Shown here piece by piece: positions 51,925-60,349 of a stretch of DNA of 64,000 nt; the first letter of the stretch is position 1; each line of letters begins with the position of its first letter. The stretch covers positions 9,740 through 73,739 of the forward strand of contig DHDH01000016.1 of NCBI GenBank assembly GCA_002399235.1, in the 5' to 3' direction. The notes beneath the pieces are model-generated. The model saw nothing but the letters and a program-made list of their open reading frames with translations. It did no database searches and was not told the origin of the DNA. The position numbers were made by a program, and so were the translations under genes. The DNA is from Firmicutes bacterium UBA4881. Lineage in GTDB: Bacteria; Bacillota; DTU065.

Positions 51925-52791
51925 GTGATTTCATGGGTTAATGGATCTCCTTGGGATGGTCAATTAGTTTATTTATCAACAAATAAGAATAACACTTGTA
52001 CAAGCGATTTATTAGCAAATCCTTGGCTGGAGTTAGAAAGTCTAGTTGGATTGAAAAATGTAATAAGTGAGCTAAAAAAGATCACAGCTTATGCAACTAT
52101 CAGCAATAAACGTAAATTATTGGGTTTAAAAGCTGAAGAGTTAAGTTTGAATATGGCCTTTGTTGGCAATCCTGGTACAGGTAAGACCACTGTTGCTCGG
52201 ATTGTGGGGAAGCTTCTAAACCATGTGGGCATTCTCTCAAGAGGACAGCTTGTAGAGGTGGAACGAGCAGATTTAGTAGGCGAATATGTAGGCCATACAG
52301 CTAAGAGAACGAAAGAAGCGATCAATAGAGCTTTAGGTGGGGTTCTTTTTATTGACGAAGCCTATTCGTTAGCCCGTGGTGGTGAAAAAGATTTTGGGCG
52401 TGAAGCACTTGATGTCTTGGTTAAAGGGATGGAAGACCATAGGCAGGATCTAATTGTTATTGTGGCAGGTTATCCCAAAGAAATGGCTAATTTTCTTAAA
52501 TTAAACCCTGGTTTGATTTCGCGGATGCCTATAATTATAGAATTTCCCGATTATACAGAAGATGAGTTAATGGAGATTGCTTTGCGTTTTACAGCTCAAA
52601 GAGAATATCGCCTTTCTCCTAAGGCAGTTGAGATACTACGGCAAAAGTTAAAAGATTTAAAAGGAAATGGACGCGATGTTAGGAATATTTTAGAACGGGC
52701 TATGCGTTCTCAAGCGTTAAGACTAGAAGGTTTAGAAAGAATAAGAAGAGAAGACTTAATGGTTTTAACAGCTGAAGATTTACAATTTTAA
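51925..52791 (+). CDS. spoVK: SpoVK/CbbX-type AAA ATPase
   Basis: A 288-residue AAA+ ATPase. Walker A FVGNPGTGKTTVARIVG near 85-100, Walker B GGVLFIDEAYSLARGG, sensor/arginine-finger stretch LNPGLISRMP and C-terminal lid with GNGRDVRNILERAM. Family members in Bacillus are needed for spore maturation (SpoVK). GTG 51925 with AAGGAGGG seven bases upstream is chosen over a GTG/TTG at 51874 in the terminator. miaA-spoVK-ynbB matches Bacillus order. Confidence 0.88.
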   Translation: MISWVNGSPWDGQLVYLSTNKNNTCTSDLLANPWLELESLVGLKNVISELKKITAYATISNKRKLLGLKAEELSLNMAFVGNPGTGKTTVARIVGKLLNHVGILSRGQLVEVERADLVGEYVGHTAKRTKEAINRALGGVLFIDEAYSLARGGEKDFGREALDVLVKGMEDHRQDLIVIVAGYPKEMANFLKLNPGLISRMPIIIEFPDYTEDELMEIALRFTAQREYRLSPKAVEILRQKLKDLKGNGRDVRNILERAMRSQALRLEGLERIRREDLMVLTAEDLQF

Positions 52792-52889
52792 GGTTTCTAA
52801 AATGCCTTGAGTAAGTTGGAAACAAGGTTTACTATTATAAAGGTACCCACAAGCGAACTGGAATATGGTATCATCGTAGGAGGTTTACT

Positions 52890-54131
52890 ATGTACTACTC
52901 ATTAGGAATAGATGAAAAACTGCTTCAAGAAGTAAAAGATGCAGAAACTAGTCTTGCCCCTGTTTTTTCTCATTTTGAGAGTATTTGTGAATATTGGAGT
53001 GTCCGTATTTTAAACGCTTTTAGAGAAGCTCATGTCAGTGAATACAGTTTCTTTTCTAGTTGTGGTTATGGTTATAACGATGATGGCCGCAGTGCTGTAG
53101 AAGATGTTTATAGTAAAGTTTTTGGCACAGAAAAAGCTTTGGTGCGGCCTCAAATGGTCTCTGGTACACATGCTATAACTCTAGGCTTAAGAGGTGTTTT
53201 AAGGCCAGGAGATAGAGTTGTTTTAGCCACAGGTTTGCCCTATGATACTATGCAAACTGTAATGGGCTTAAGTGGTAATTCACCTTCAGCGTTAAATTTA
53301 TATAATATTGATTTCGACGTTCTGCCCTTAAAGGATAACCACATTGATTTAGAAGGTTTGAAGGACAAGCTGTCAAAGCCAGCTAAAATGGTTTATTTCC
53401 AGCGTTCAAGAGGTTATAGCGACAGACCTTCCTTTACAGTTGATGCATTAAAAGAAATTATTGATTTCGTGCATGCAAATAGTGCTGCTATTTGTTATGT
53501 AGATAACTGTTATGGCGAATTTGTAGAAGAAAGTGAACCAACTTTAGTAGGTGCAGATTTGGCTGCTGGCTCTTTAATTAAAAACCCTGGTGGTGGTTTA
53601 GCTCAATCAGGTGGTTATTTGGTTGGTAAAGCTGATTTAGTAGAACTAGCTGCAGAAGCCTTAACAGCACCAGGATTAGGTTCGGAAGTAGGAGCAACTC
53701 TTAATCAGACGAAGCTAGTGTTACAAGGATTGTATCAAGCTCCGATTATGGTCCTACAAGCCATGAAATCAGCTGCACTTTTTGCTACTGTTTTGCATAA
53801 AAGAGGATATTGGGTCTCACCAAAACCAGATGAAAAGCGTACTGATACCGTTCAACTTTTAGGCTTTAATCAAAAAGAGGATTTGATTCATTTTTGCCAA
53901 GCCATCCAACACAGTTCGCCAATTGATAGTTTTGTAACTCCTGAGCCAGCGCCAATGCCAGGATATGAAAACGAAGTTATTATGGCTGCTGGTACCTTTG
54001 TACAGGGGGCAACATCAGAACTAAGTGCTGATGCACCTCTAAGAGAGCCCTATCGGGCGTATTTGCAAGGATCCTTGAATTATTATCAGTCTAAACTGGC
54101 TTTACTCGAGTTTTTGCGTAAATTTGCTTGA
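52890..54131 (+). CDS. ynbB: Methionine gamma-lyase family / aluminium-resistance protein (YnbB)
   Basis: A 413-residue PLP-dependent protein of fold type I. Typical blocks are FSSCGYGYNDDGRSAVEDVY, VRPQMVSGTHAITLGLRG, VYFQRSRGY near 170 and IKNPGGGLAQSGGYLVG, where the PLP lysine is the first residue after SLI. The family was tied to aluminium resistance in early work; its true substrate is unclear. AGGAGG precedes the ATG. The -35 box of the speD promoter overlaps its stop codon. Confidence 0.88.
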   Translation: MYYSLGIDEKLLQEVKDAETSLAPVFSHFESICEYWSVRILNAFREAHVSEYSFFSSCGYGYNDDGRSAVEDVYSKVFGTEKALVRPQMVSGTHAITLGLRGVLRPGDRVVLATGLPYDTMQTVMGLSGNSPSALNLYNIDFDVLPLKDNHIDLEGLKDKLSKPAKMVYFQRSRGYSDRPSFTVDALKEIIDFVHANSAAICYVDNCYGEFVEESEPTLVGADLAAGSLIKNPGGGLAQSGGYLVGKADLVELAAEALTAPGLGSEVGATLNQTKLVLQGLYQAPIMVLQAMKSAALFATVLHKRGYWVSPKPDEKRTDTVQLLGFNQKEDLIHFCQAIQHSSPIDSFVTPEPAPMPGYENEVIMAAGTFVQGATSELSADAPLREPYRAYLQGSLNYYQSKLALLEFLRKFA

Positions 54132-54157
54132 CTTGTACGCTTAAACTTGCGTATAAT
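54128..54157 (+). promoter_or_regulatory. Sigma-A promoter of speD
   Basis: TTGACT (54128-54133), 18-base spacer, perfect TATAAT (54152-54157). The leader downstream holds a hairpin TCTCTA/TAGAGA (54179-54184 with 54198-54203, inner GC/GC pairs) ahead of the AAGGAGGG ribosome site. Confidence 0.75.
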
Positions 54158-54225
54158 TAATTCGGTTATTAATATGGGTCTCTAAGCAAAATTAGCCTAG
54201 AGAAGCAAACAAGGAGGGAGATAAG

Positions 54226-54615
54226 TTGACCCAGGCTTTGGGTAGACACATTCTTTGTGAGGCATATGGATGTGACAAAGAAATACTAAATGATGTTCGC
54301 CATGTGGAGAAGATCATGGTAGCTGCAGCTTTAGCAGCTGGTGCTGAAGTACGAGAGGTTGCCTTTCATCACTTTAGCCCTCAAGGCGTTAGTGGAGTTG
54401 TGGTTATCTCAGAATCGCACTTAGCGATTCATACCTGGCCTGAGTTTGGTTATGCAGCAATTGACGTTTTTACCTGTGGTGATACAGTCGATCCCTGGGT
54501 AGCATGTGATTATCTCTTGGAGAAATTTGGTGCGCAAAATGTTCAATCCTCAGAAGTTCAGCGCGGTATACTTCCGCCTGACCTTATGAAATTAAACGAG
54601 GAAAGGGTATCATAG
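54226..54615 (+). CDS. speD: S-adenosylmethionine decarboxylase proenzyme SpeD
   Basis: A 129-residue pyruvoyl enzyme supplying aminopropyl groups for spermidine. The self-cleavage site is Glu-Ser in [15 protein letters not shown] near residue 65, with [15 protein letters not shown] and [11 protein letters not shown] around it. The start is TTG 54226 behind AAGGAGGG. It has its own promoter and a strong terminator. No speE is in the window; the decarboxylase at 20402 may supply the polyamine precursor. Confidence 0.95.
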   Translation: MTQALGRHILCEAYGCDKEILNDVRHVEKIMVAAALAAGAEVREVAFHHFSPQGVSGVVVISESHLAIHTWPEFGYAAIDVFTCGDTVDPWVACDYLLEKFGAQNVQSSEVQRGILPPDLMKLNEERVS

Positions 54616-54633
54616 TTATGTTACCTCATAGGT

Positions 54634-54684
54634 AGCCTATTCCCGTTTCGCAGAATGGAGTTGCGGACGGGGTAGGCTTTTTTT
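54634..54684 (+). terminator. Terminator after speD
   Basis: A long hairpin: AGCCTA/TAGGCT base, several C-G and G-T pairs, upper CGCA/TGCG arm, then seven Ts. Confidence 0.88.
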
Positions 54685-54988
54685 GTACGCATTATTATTT
54701 TCCACTGAAAGTAATTGATAAGCTCTAGAATATAGATAAAATCTACTTATGAATATAACCAAGAGGATGTTGTTTGATTATACTTTAGCTCTTACATATT
54801 AGATAAAGAAGGTTAAATTCAGTAAAGGCCTTAATAATTCCAATAAAATTATTAAATCCTTTTTAAACGATGATTTTTTAAAAACTATTTATGAAGAAAA
54901 GAGAGTTATAGCAGGCAATAGAACTTTTAAATAGAATAGATCAATTAAATGGTTCGTTACAACTGGATTGTTTTGTAGGGGGAGAAAG
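54685..54988 (+). other. AT-rich leader region before the M42 peptidase gene
   Basis: A good promoter, TTGATA (54715-54720), 16 bases, TAAAAT (54737-54742), points right. An ATG falls exactly at the expected start of transcription (54749), opening a 17-codon frame that ends at 54802 and has no ribosome site. The remaining 190 bases to the peptidase gene show nothing I can name. Confidence 0.45.
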
Positions 54989-56062
54989 ATGAGAGATTCA
55001 TTACAACTATTAGAAGATTTAAGTAATGCACCTGGAGTGTCAGGTTTTGAGGGCGATGTCCAAGATATTCTCCGCGATGAACTAGTGGATTTAGCAGCAG
55101 AAATTGTTACAGACAACCTAGGTTCTTTGATCGCTAAAGATGGAACCGAAGGCCCTAAGATTATGGTTGCTGGCCACATGGACGAGATTGGCTTTATGGT
55201 ACGTCTGATTACCAAAGAAGGATTTATTCGTTTTTCTGCTTTAGGTGGTTGGTGGGAGCAGGTGCTTCTCAGCCAAAGAGTGGCAGTTTATGGTAGTAAA
55301 GGGCCTGTGATCGGCATAATTGGGTCCAAACCACCACATATTTTAACTGCTGAAGAAAGAAAAAAACCAGTTGAGAAACAAGAAATGTTTATCGATGTTG
55401 GTGCTTTTTCCGACGAAGAAGTAGAAGAAATGGGCATTAAGCCAGGGGATCCGATTGTACCTGTTAGCCCATTTACCTGTATGGGTAACGAGGATATGTA
55501 CATCGGTAAAGCATTGGATAATCGTGTTGGCTGTGCTATCTCTGTAGAAACATTAAAAATACTAAAAAACGAAGGCCACCCAAACCAACTTTATATAGTT
55601 GGTACTGTACAAGAAGAAGTGGGGTTAAGAGGTGCACAAACAGCTGGAACTAAAGTAGCACCTGACATAGCTTTAGCCTTTGAAGTAGCTATTGCGGGAG
55701 ATACACCAGGAGTAGATGAGAATAAGGCTCAAGCTAAGCTAGGGAAAGGTCCAGTAATTTTCCTTCTTGATCGTTCTTTAATACCAAACCTAAGACTCAG
55801 AGATTTAGCATTTTCAACTGCCAAGGAGCTAGGTATTGATTACCAAGTCGATATAATGGAAGGTGGCAGCACTGATGCGGGTAGAATTAGTTTAGTTCAT
55901 GCCGGAGTACCTTCCCTGTGTATTGGTGTACCAGTAAGATATATTCATAGTCATACTGGAGTTATTAATATTCAGGATTATTATAAGGCCATTGAGCTAA
56001 CCTCTGCGATTGTACGTAAACTTGATGCAGAGACTGTGGCCTCAATAAAAAGAGTCTGGTGA
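54989..56062 (+). CDS. M42-family glutamyl aminopeptidase / endoglucanase-M type
   Basis: A 357-residue dinuclear-metal aminopeptidase. Metal ligands are in MVAGHMDEIGFM near 65 and ALDNRVGC near 180; the catalytic Glu pair is TVQEEVGLRGAQ near 215, and GGSTDAGRISL and IHSHTGV lie near the end. Such enzymes form large tetrahedral cytosolic particles that degrade peptides. ATG 54989 behind AGGGGGAG is preferred over TTG 54968. Confidence 0.93.
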   Translation: MRDSLQLLEDLSNAPGVSGFEGDVQDILRDELVDLAAEIVTDNLGSLIAKDGTEGPKIMVAGHMDEIGFMVRLITKEGFIRFSALGGWWEQVLLSQRVAVYGSKGPVIGIIGSKPPHILTAEERKKPVEKQEMFIDVGAFSDEEVEEMGIKPGDPIVPVSPFTCMGNEDMYIGKALDNRVGCAISVETLKILKNEGHPNQLYIVGTVQEEVGLRGAQTAGTKVAPDIALAFEVAIAGDTPGVDENKAQAKLGKGPVIFLLDRSLIPNLRLRDLAFSTAKELGIDYQVDIMEGGSTDAGRISLVHAGVPSLCIGVPVRYIHSHTGVINIQDYYKAIELTSAIVRKLDAETVASIKRVW

Positions 56063-56197
56063 ACCTTAATTTAACTAATTAAAAAAATCATAATATCTAT
56101 TACACTTATTATCTGAAAACTGCAGAAACGAACCCCTAGATCGCATGGAAAAATGTTAAATGCTTGGATTCCAGACGGGTAAAAGAGGGGTGTAGAG

Positions 56198-56842
56198 ATG
56201 GCAACCTTGCTGCATGTAGCAAAAAAGCAGGGCAAGAACCCTCGCTACGACGGCATTACAGATGAAGAGTTGGTAAAACAAGCTCAAAGTGGGGATAAAG
56301 AGGCCGAGGAATATTTGATTCGCAAGTATGAACGAATGGTCCAGCTCTGGAGTAAACCATATTTTCTGCAAGGTGCAGAAGATGATGATTTACTTCAAGA
56401 AGGAAGGATAGGTTTATTCAAAGCTATTAGAGATTTTGTCCCTGGTTCATCCAATTTCTGGTCTTTTGCCAAGCTGTGCATAACGCGTAACATTATTAGT
56501 GCCATCAAAGGAACTACTAGATTAAAACATCTTCCCTTGAACTCATATACTTCTTTATATAAATCTGTATATGACAGTGAAGGGGATCGAACTCTAGTTG
56601 AAGTAATTACAGATAACAAGGTAATAGACCCCGAGGCAATGATCCTCGATCGTGAGAAAATCAAATTAGCACAGTGCTTTGTTGCAATGGCTTTAAGTGA
56701 ATTTGAATATAAAGTTTTTTCTCTTTATATAAGTGGGTTAAGCTATCGAGAAATGGCAGATGAATTAAAGACCCATACTAAGTCCATTGATAATGCACTT
56801 TGCCGTGTAAAAAACAAGATTCAGAAAGAACTGGTCTTATAA
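56198..56842 (+). CDS. sigH: RNA polymerase sigma-H factor
   Basis: A 214-residue sigma-70 factor. Region 2 is DEELVKQAQSGDKEAEEYLIRKYERMV through EDDDLLQEGRIGLFKAIRDF; region 4 ends in LSYREMADELKTHTKSIDNAL. The pattern fits SigH/Spo0H, which starts sporulation gene expression. GAGGGGTGTAGAG precedes the ATG. It stands upstream of mgtC with a terminator between, unlike in Bacillus where it lies near rpmG/secE, so the placement differs although the family call is firm. Confidence 0.88.
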   Translation: MATLLHVAKKQGKNPRYDGITDEELVKQAQSGDKEAEEYLIRKYERMVQLWSKPYFLQGAEDDDLLQEGRIGLFKAIRDFVPGSSNFWSFAKLCITRNIISAIKGTTRLKHLPLNSYTSLYKSVYDSEGDRTLVEVITDNKVIDPEAMILDREKIKLAQCFVAMALSEFEYKVFSLYISGLSYREMADELKTHTKSIDNALCRVKNKIQKELVL

Positions 56843-56866
56843 AATGGGCCCCAGAAGGGCCCATTT
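56842..56866. terminator. Terminator after sigH
   Basis: Perfect 10-bp stem AAATGGGCCC/GGGCCCATTT (56842-56851 with 56857-56866), five-base loop, short T-run. Confidence 0.75.
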
Positions 56867-56888
56867 CTAATAAGTTGGAGGGGTGCAA

Positions 56889-57566
56889 GTGTTTGGGATA
56901 ACACCTACTGAAGTGATCTTTAGGTTATTTTTAGCTCTTTTGTTATCTGGACTTATAGGTCTAGAAAGAGAGAGTAATCGTAAATTTGCCGGATTTAGAA
57001 CCCATATGTTAGTAGGTATTGGTAGTGCACTTGTAATGATAATATCTGCCTACGGTTTTGCAGATCCTAAAGTGGTACCACGAGATCCATTTCGACTAGC
57101 AGCTCAAGTTGTTAGCGGTATTGGCTTTTTAGGGGCAGGCACAATTCTCCATCAAGGAACTAATGTGCATGGGCTGACAACAGCAGCTAGTCTCTGGGTA
57201 GTTTCTGCTATTGGGTTAGCAGCTGGTGCGGGAATGTATTTACCAGCAACATTTGTGAGTATTTTAGCTTTTTTAACACTTACTTATATTCAGCGTTTAG
57301 AGAAGGTTTTTCTCCGCAGCCTCTATAAACATCTAATAATTACAACAGTTGATAAGCCTGGACAAATAGGCTCTATAGGGGTTATTTTAGGTCGATATAA
57401 AGTAAACCTTTATCGCGTGGAAGTGTTAAAATTAGAAGAAGAGGAATTAGACGAAAGGATAATAACTCTAAGGCTAGAGATCGAAACCCCAAAGCATTTT
57501 GATGCAGGGGAGATGTTGCGGAGTCTGACCAGTTTAGAAGGTATAAAAACAACCATCTTAGAATGA
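56889..57566 (+). CDS. MgtC/SapB family membrane protein
   Basis: A 225-residue protein with four or five membrane helices in the first 130 residues (LALLLSGLIGLERE, FAGFRTHMLVGIGSALVM, GIGFLGAGTILHQG) and an ACT-like cytosolic domain (about 145-225). This is the MgtC pattern, tied to growth under low Mg2+ in other bacteria. GTG 56889 is favoured, since GTG 56883 touches the GGAGGGG site. surE follows after 13 bases. Confidence 0.88.
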   Translation: MFGITPTEVIFRLFLALLLSGLIGLERESNRKFAGFRTHMLVGIGSALVMIISAYGFADPKVVPRDPFRLAAQVVSGIGFLGAGTILHQGTNVHGLTTAASLWVVSAIGLAAGAGMYLPATFVSILAFLTLTYIQRLEKVFLRSLYKHLIITTVDKPGQIGSIGVILGRYKVNLYRVEVLKLEEEELDERIITLRLEIETPKHFDAGEMLRSLTSLEGIKTTILE

Positions 57567-57579
57567 AGGTGAAACAACT

Positions 57580-58317
57580 ATGGCAACAATTTTAGTAACA
57601 AACGATGACGGTATACTCGCAGAAGGCATTTGGGCCTTAGCAAGTAAATTAGAACAGTTAGGGACAGTATACATTACAGCTCCAGACAGAGAACGTAGCG
57701 CTATTGGTCATGCGGTTACTATGAATAGACCGTTGCGGATTAAACGTTATAAAGAAAAAGTATTTATGGTCGATGGCACTCCTGCTGATTGTGTCAAACT
57801 TGCTTTGGAAAAGATTGTTCCAGAAAAACCTGCCTTGGTGGTTTCTGGTGTAAATAATGGACCTAACTTAGGCACTGATATACTTTATTCAGGTACTTTT
57901 TCCGGAGCGATGGAAGGTGCTTTATATGGCATTCCTTCTATTGCAGTATCTTTGGTGGAAGCATTTACAAAGGAAGCTTACGAAAATGCAGCAACCGAAG
58001 CTTTATGGGCAGCTACAATGATTTTGTCTAAAGGCATAGCTAAAGAAACTGTCCTTAATATTAATGTGCCAAGTAAGGTCAGAGGAAGATGTCTCACTAA
58101 ACTAGCGCCTAGGTTATATAGCAAAGCATTTGATGAACGTAAAGATCCCTTCGGTAGAGAATATTATTGGATGGCGGGCAAGGTTATCTATGGTGACTTT
58201 CCTGAAGATGCTGATGTGAATGCTGTAAAAAGAGGCCTAACATCAATAACACCCGTCAATTTTTCCCTAAATCGAATTAGTGATCCTTTACCATATAAAG
58301 AATGGCCATTAGACTAA
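57580..58317 (+). CDS. surE: 5'/3'-nucleotidase SurE
   Basis: A 245-residue survival-protein-E type phosphatase. The metal site is made by VTNDDGILAEG at the N-terminus, SAIGHAVTMNRPLR, and VSGVNNGPNLGTDILYSGT. SurE dephosphorylates nucleoside monophosphates. It ends three bases before the next start, and likely shares a transcript with mgtC and the small genes after it. Confidence 0.95.
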   Translation: MATILVTNDDGILAEGIWALASKLEQLGTVYITAPDRERSAIGHAVTMNRPLRIKRYKEKVFMVDGTPADCVKLALEKIVPEKPALVVSGVNNGPNLGTDILYSGTFSGAMEGALYGIPSIAVSLVEAFTKEAYENAATEALWAATMILSKGIAKETVLNINVPSKVRGRCLTKLAPRLYSKAFDERKDPFGREYYWMAGKVIYGDFPEDADVNAVKRGLTSITPVNFSLNRISDPLPYKEWPLD

Positions 58318-58320
58318 TAG

Positions 58321-58578
58321 TTGCATATATCTAAAGCAGGGGGTGGTAATATCTATCTCCTGCTTGTTTTATTACCACTGATTGCAATGTACACTGGTCT
58401 TTTAGCTTTATTATTCGGTCACGAGTACCTAATCTTCAGCTTTGAAATGCTGGTCGATCTATATTTGCTAGTTTTAAGTGTGACAGCTGGTTTTCTTCTG
58501 TATAGTTTGCCAGTTAGCGGTCATGCTATAGACTGCAGAGGAGTGATTGGCTATGCAAACTATCTCAGAGAAGATTAG
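58321..58578 (+). CDS. Small hypothetical membrane protein
   Basis: An 85-residue protein with two hydrophobic segments (about 11-33 and 39-64). The TTG start at 58321 lies three bases past the surE stop and has no clear ribosome site, so translation would rely on coupling; an internal ATG at 58387 is an alternative. Its end overlaps the next gene. I do not recognise the family. Confidence 0.5.
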   Translation: MHISKAGGGNIYLLLVLLPLIAMYTGLLALLFGHEYLIFSFEMLVDLYLLVLSVTAGFLLYSLPVSGHAIDCRGVIGYANYLRED

Positions 58579-58741
58579 GCAACTTGTTATCGAGGGAAAA
58601 GCAGAGTTTATAGGTCAGCGTGATGTCGAAAATGGCTATAAAGCCTATTATCGTGTGGAGGATGATGGAAAAACCTACTATATTTTTGGTATAGTACAAA
58701 AAAATGCCGAGGTTAACTATCAACTTGATTTGCAGGATTAA
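58553..58741 (+). CDS. Small hypothetical protein (62 aa)
   Basis: A 62-residue soluble protein with the core GKAEFIGQRDVENGYKAYY and a beta-rich end (KTYYIFGIVQKNAEVNYQL). GAGGAGTGA precedes ATG 58553. It overlaps the previous gene by 26 bases in another frame. I do not recognise it, but the strong ribosome site and regular codon pattern support a real gene. Confidence 0.6.
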   Translation: MQTISEKIRQLVIEGKAEFIGQRDVENGYKAYYRVEDDGKTYYIFGIVQKNAEVNYQLDLQD

Positions 58742-58826
58742 CGTAAGTTAATGAGAATATGCTTATATAAAGAGATGAGGCACATATTATCGATTTGCTT
58801 AAGGCTAAATTAGGTGGTGGACATTT

Positions 58827-59165
58827 ATGAATAATATTCTCAATAAAATTGGTGTTGGACGTAAAGATGTTATTCCCGTAAGTCGTGATAAAGATTTTCT
58901 GTGGGTCTATGTAAAATGTGATCGTTGTAGTGAAGTCATTCCTGTAAGGATTAATCTCAAAGAAGAAGTACAGGAAAATTATGATACAAACAAAGAAAAA
59001 AGCTGTGCCTTTTATGTACGCAAAGAGGTTTGTGGTAGTGGTAAAAATCGCTGCTTTGCAAGGATTAATCTCTATCTTGAGTTTGACAGTCAATTTAAAG
59101 TAACAGGAAAAGAAATTAAAGGCGGTACTTTCGTAACTAAAGAGGAATATGAAATGGATAAGTAA
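58827..59165 (+). CDS. Hypothetical protein with cysteine pairs
   Basis: A 112-residue soluble protein. CDRC near 32-35 and cysteines in KSCAFYVRKEVCGSGKNRC further on could bind zinc. The N-terminus (MNNILNKIGVGRKDVIP) is basic. AGGTGGTGG precedes the ATG. I do not recognise the family; similar small zinc-ribbon proteins are frequent in this part of Firmicute genomes. A terminator follows. Confidence 0.65.
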   Translation: MNNILNKIGVGRKDVIPVSRDKDFLWVYVKCDRCSEVIPVRINLKEEVQENYDTNKEKSCAFYVRKEVCGSGKNRCFARINLYLEFDSQFKVTGKEIKGGTFVTKEEYEMDK

Positions 59166-59214
59166 CTTTAATCTTCGTCTAAGGTTACCCGCCTGGGAAG
59201 CAGAAAAAAGAAAT

Positions 59215-59258
59215 AAAAAAAGTGAGAACGATAGCTAATAATCGATCTCACTTTTTTT
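59215..59258. terminator. Bidirectional terminator between the Cys-pair gene and lexA
   Basis: A 13-bp perfect stem AAAAAAAGTGAGA/TCTCACTTTTTTT (59215-59227 with 59246-59258) with an inner CGAT/ATCG pairing; T-runs on both strands. Confidence 0.9.
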
Positions 59259-59261
59259 ATT

Positions 59262-59885
59262 TTATATTACTGTTCTGAGCAAACCAATTACTTTACCTAT
59301 GATGTTGACCTCAGTAGAATAAATTGGCTCCATCGTGGAGTTTTCAGGTTGCAATCGGATTGTGTTTTTTTCCTTAAAAAAGCGCTTAACAGTTGCATCA
59401 CTTTGGAGCATTGCTACTACAATGTCGCCATTATCAGCACTGTTTTGGCGACGAACGACAACCAGATCCCCTGGAAGGATACCAGCGTCTATCATACTTT
59501 CTCCTCGAATACGTAAGAGAAAACACTCACTATCGCGTACCATATCTTTTGGCAGGGGGATAGTGGCTTCGATGTTTTCAGTAGCTAAGATGGGATTGCC
59601 AGCTGCTACTTCCCCAACTAAAGGGACTAAAACAGCTTCAACAGCATCTGCGTAGTTTTCATCGTTATTGACGATGGATATAGCGCGAGGTTTATCCTCA
59701 GCTTTTTTAATGTAGCCCTTCTTTTCAAGACGCTCTAGATAAGCATGAACTGTAGCTGTTGATCTTAGTCCGGTTTGAGCACAGATTTCTCTGACTGTAG
59801 GTGGATATCCATTTTCAATCAGACCTTGGCGTAATAGATTGAGAATCTCTTGCTCACGTGCAGAAAGCTCGGTATTAGAAGACAT
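59262..59885 (-). CDS. lexA: SOS repressor LexA
   Basis: A 207-residue repressor-protease. The N-terminal winged helix has NGYPPTVREICAQTGLRSTATVHAYLERL; the self-cleavage site is Ala-Gly in GEVAAGNPI near 90; the catalytic Ser is in RGESMIDAGI near 130 and the Lys in DATVKRFFKE near 168. ATG 59885 behind GGGGAGGTG is chosen over an upstream start at 59909. It is divergent from yneA, with three operator-like sites between them. Confidence 0.97.
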   Translation of the reverse strand: MSSNTELSAREQEILNLLRQGLIENGYPPTVREICAQTGLRSTATVHAYLERLEKKGYIKKAEDKPRAISIVNNDENYADAVEAVLVPLVGEVAAGNPILATENIEATIPLPKDMVRDSECFLLRIRGESMIDAGILPGDLVVVRRQNSADNGDIVVAMLQSDATVKRFFKEKNTIRLQPENSTMEPIYSTEVNIIGKVIGLLRTVI

Positions 59886-59920
59886 TATCGACACCTCCCC
59901 AAACACCAATAACTAAAAAT

Positions 59921-59949
59921 AGTATAACATATTGTTCCAATTAATACAA
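59921..59949 (-). promoter_or_regulatory. Promoter of lexA
   Basis: On the minus strand TTGTAT (59944-59949), 17 bases, TATACT (59921-59926). A LexA-box-like site overlaps the -35. Confidence 0.55.
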
Positions 59950-60015
59950 ACATCTGTTCAGTTTTTTCTTGACACGAACATGTGTACGCTGTATAGTATA
60001 GATGAACACATGTTC
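59948..60015. promoter_or_regulatory. Three LexA boxes between lexA and yneA
   Basis: Sites of the GAAC-N4-GTTC type: AAACATCTGTTC (59948-59959), GAACATGTGTAC (59976-59987) and the perfect GAACACATGTTC (60004-60015). The middle one lies between the -35 and -10 boxes of the yneA promoter, and the perfect one lies just past its start. The arrangement gives tight SOS control of both genes. Confidence 0.85.
59969..59997 (+). promoter_or_regulatory. Promoter of yneA
   Basis: TTGACA (59969-59974), 17 bases, TATAGT (59992-59997): a near-consensus sigma-A promoter with a LexA box in the spacer. Confidence 0.85.
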
Positions 60016-60042
60016 GCCAATATTTGTAAAGAGGTGTTGGTA

Positions 60043-60342
60043 ATGAAAAACAACATAGCTTTTTGGCCAAAAAAATCTGGGTTACTTAGCCTGTTGTTTT
60101 TACTAGTGTTGTTTTTAATTGTAACTTGTATTAGTGATAGCGATGCTAATGAAAAGATAGATTCTGGGCGAATTGCGATTATAGTCGAGAATAATGACAG
60201 CTTGTGGAGTATTGCGAGAAGAATTGCCCCAGGTTATGACACGAATGAGGTTATTTGGTTTCTAATACATTTAAATGGTTTAGAAAGTAAAGTAGTAAGA
60301 CCGGGGCAATCTTTGATCTTTGATTATGCTGCAATCCGCTAA
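60043..60342 (+). CDS. yneA: SOS cell-division suppressor YneA-like
   Basis: A 99-residue protein with an N-terminal membrane helix (about 13-31: SLLFLLVLFLIVTC) and a LysM domain (about 48-97; NDSLWSIARRIAP, RPGQSLIF). In Bacillus YneA has this plan and lies divergent from lexA; it halts division during the SOS response. ATG 60043 with AAGAGGTG is chosen over a longer frame from 59932 that would run through the promoter and LexA boxes. Confidence 0.85.
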   Translation: MKNNIAFWPKKSGLLSLLFLLVLFLIVTCISDSDANEKIDSGRIAIIVENNDSLWSIARRIAPGYDTNEVIWFLIHLNGLESKVVRPGQSLIFDYAAIR

Positions 60343-60349
60343 ATCCTTA

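Noticed and set aside
59932..60042. N-terminal extension of YneA
   Set aside because: It would translate the promoter and LexA boxes, which lie upstream of the transcription start.
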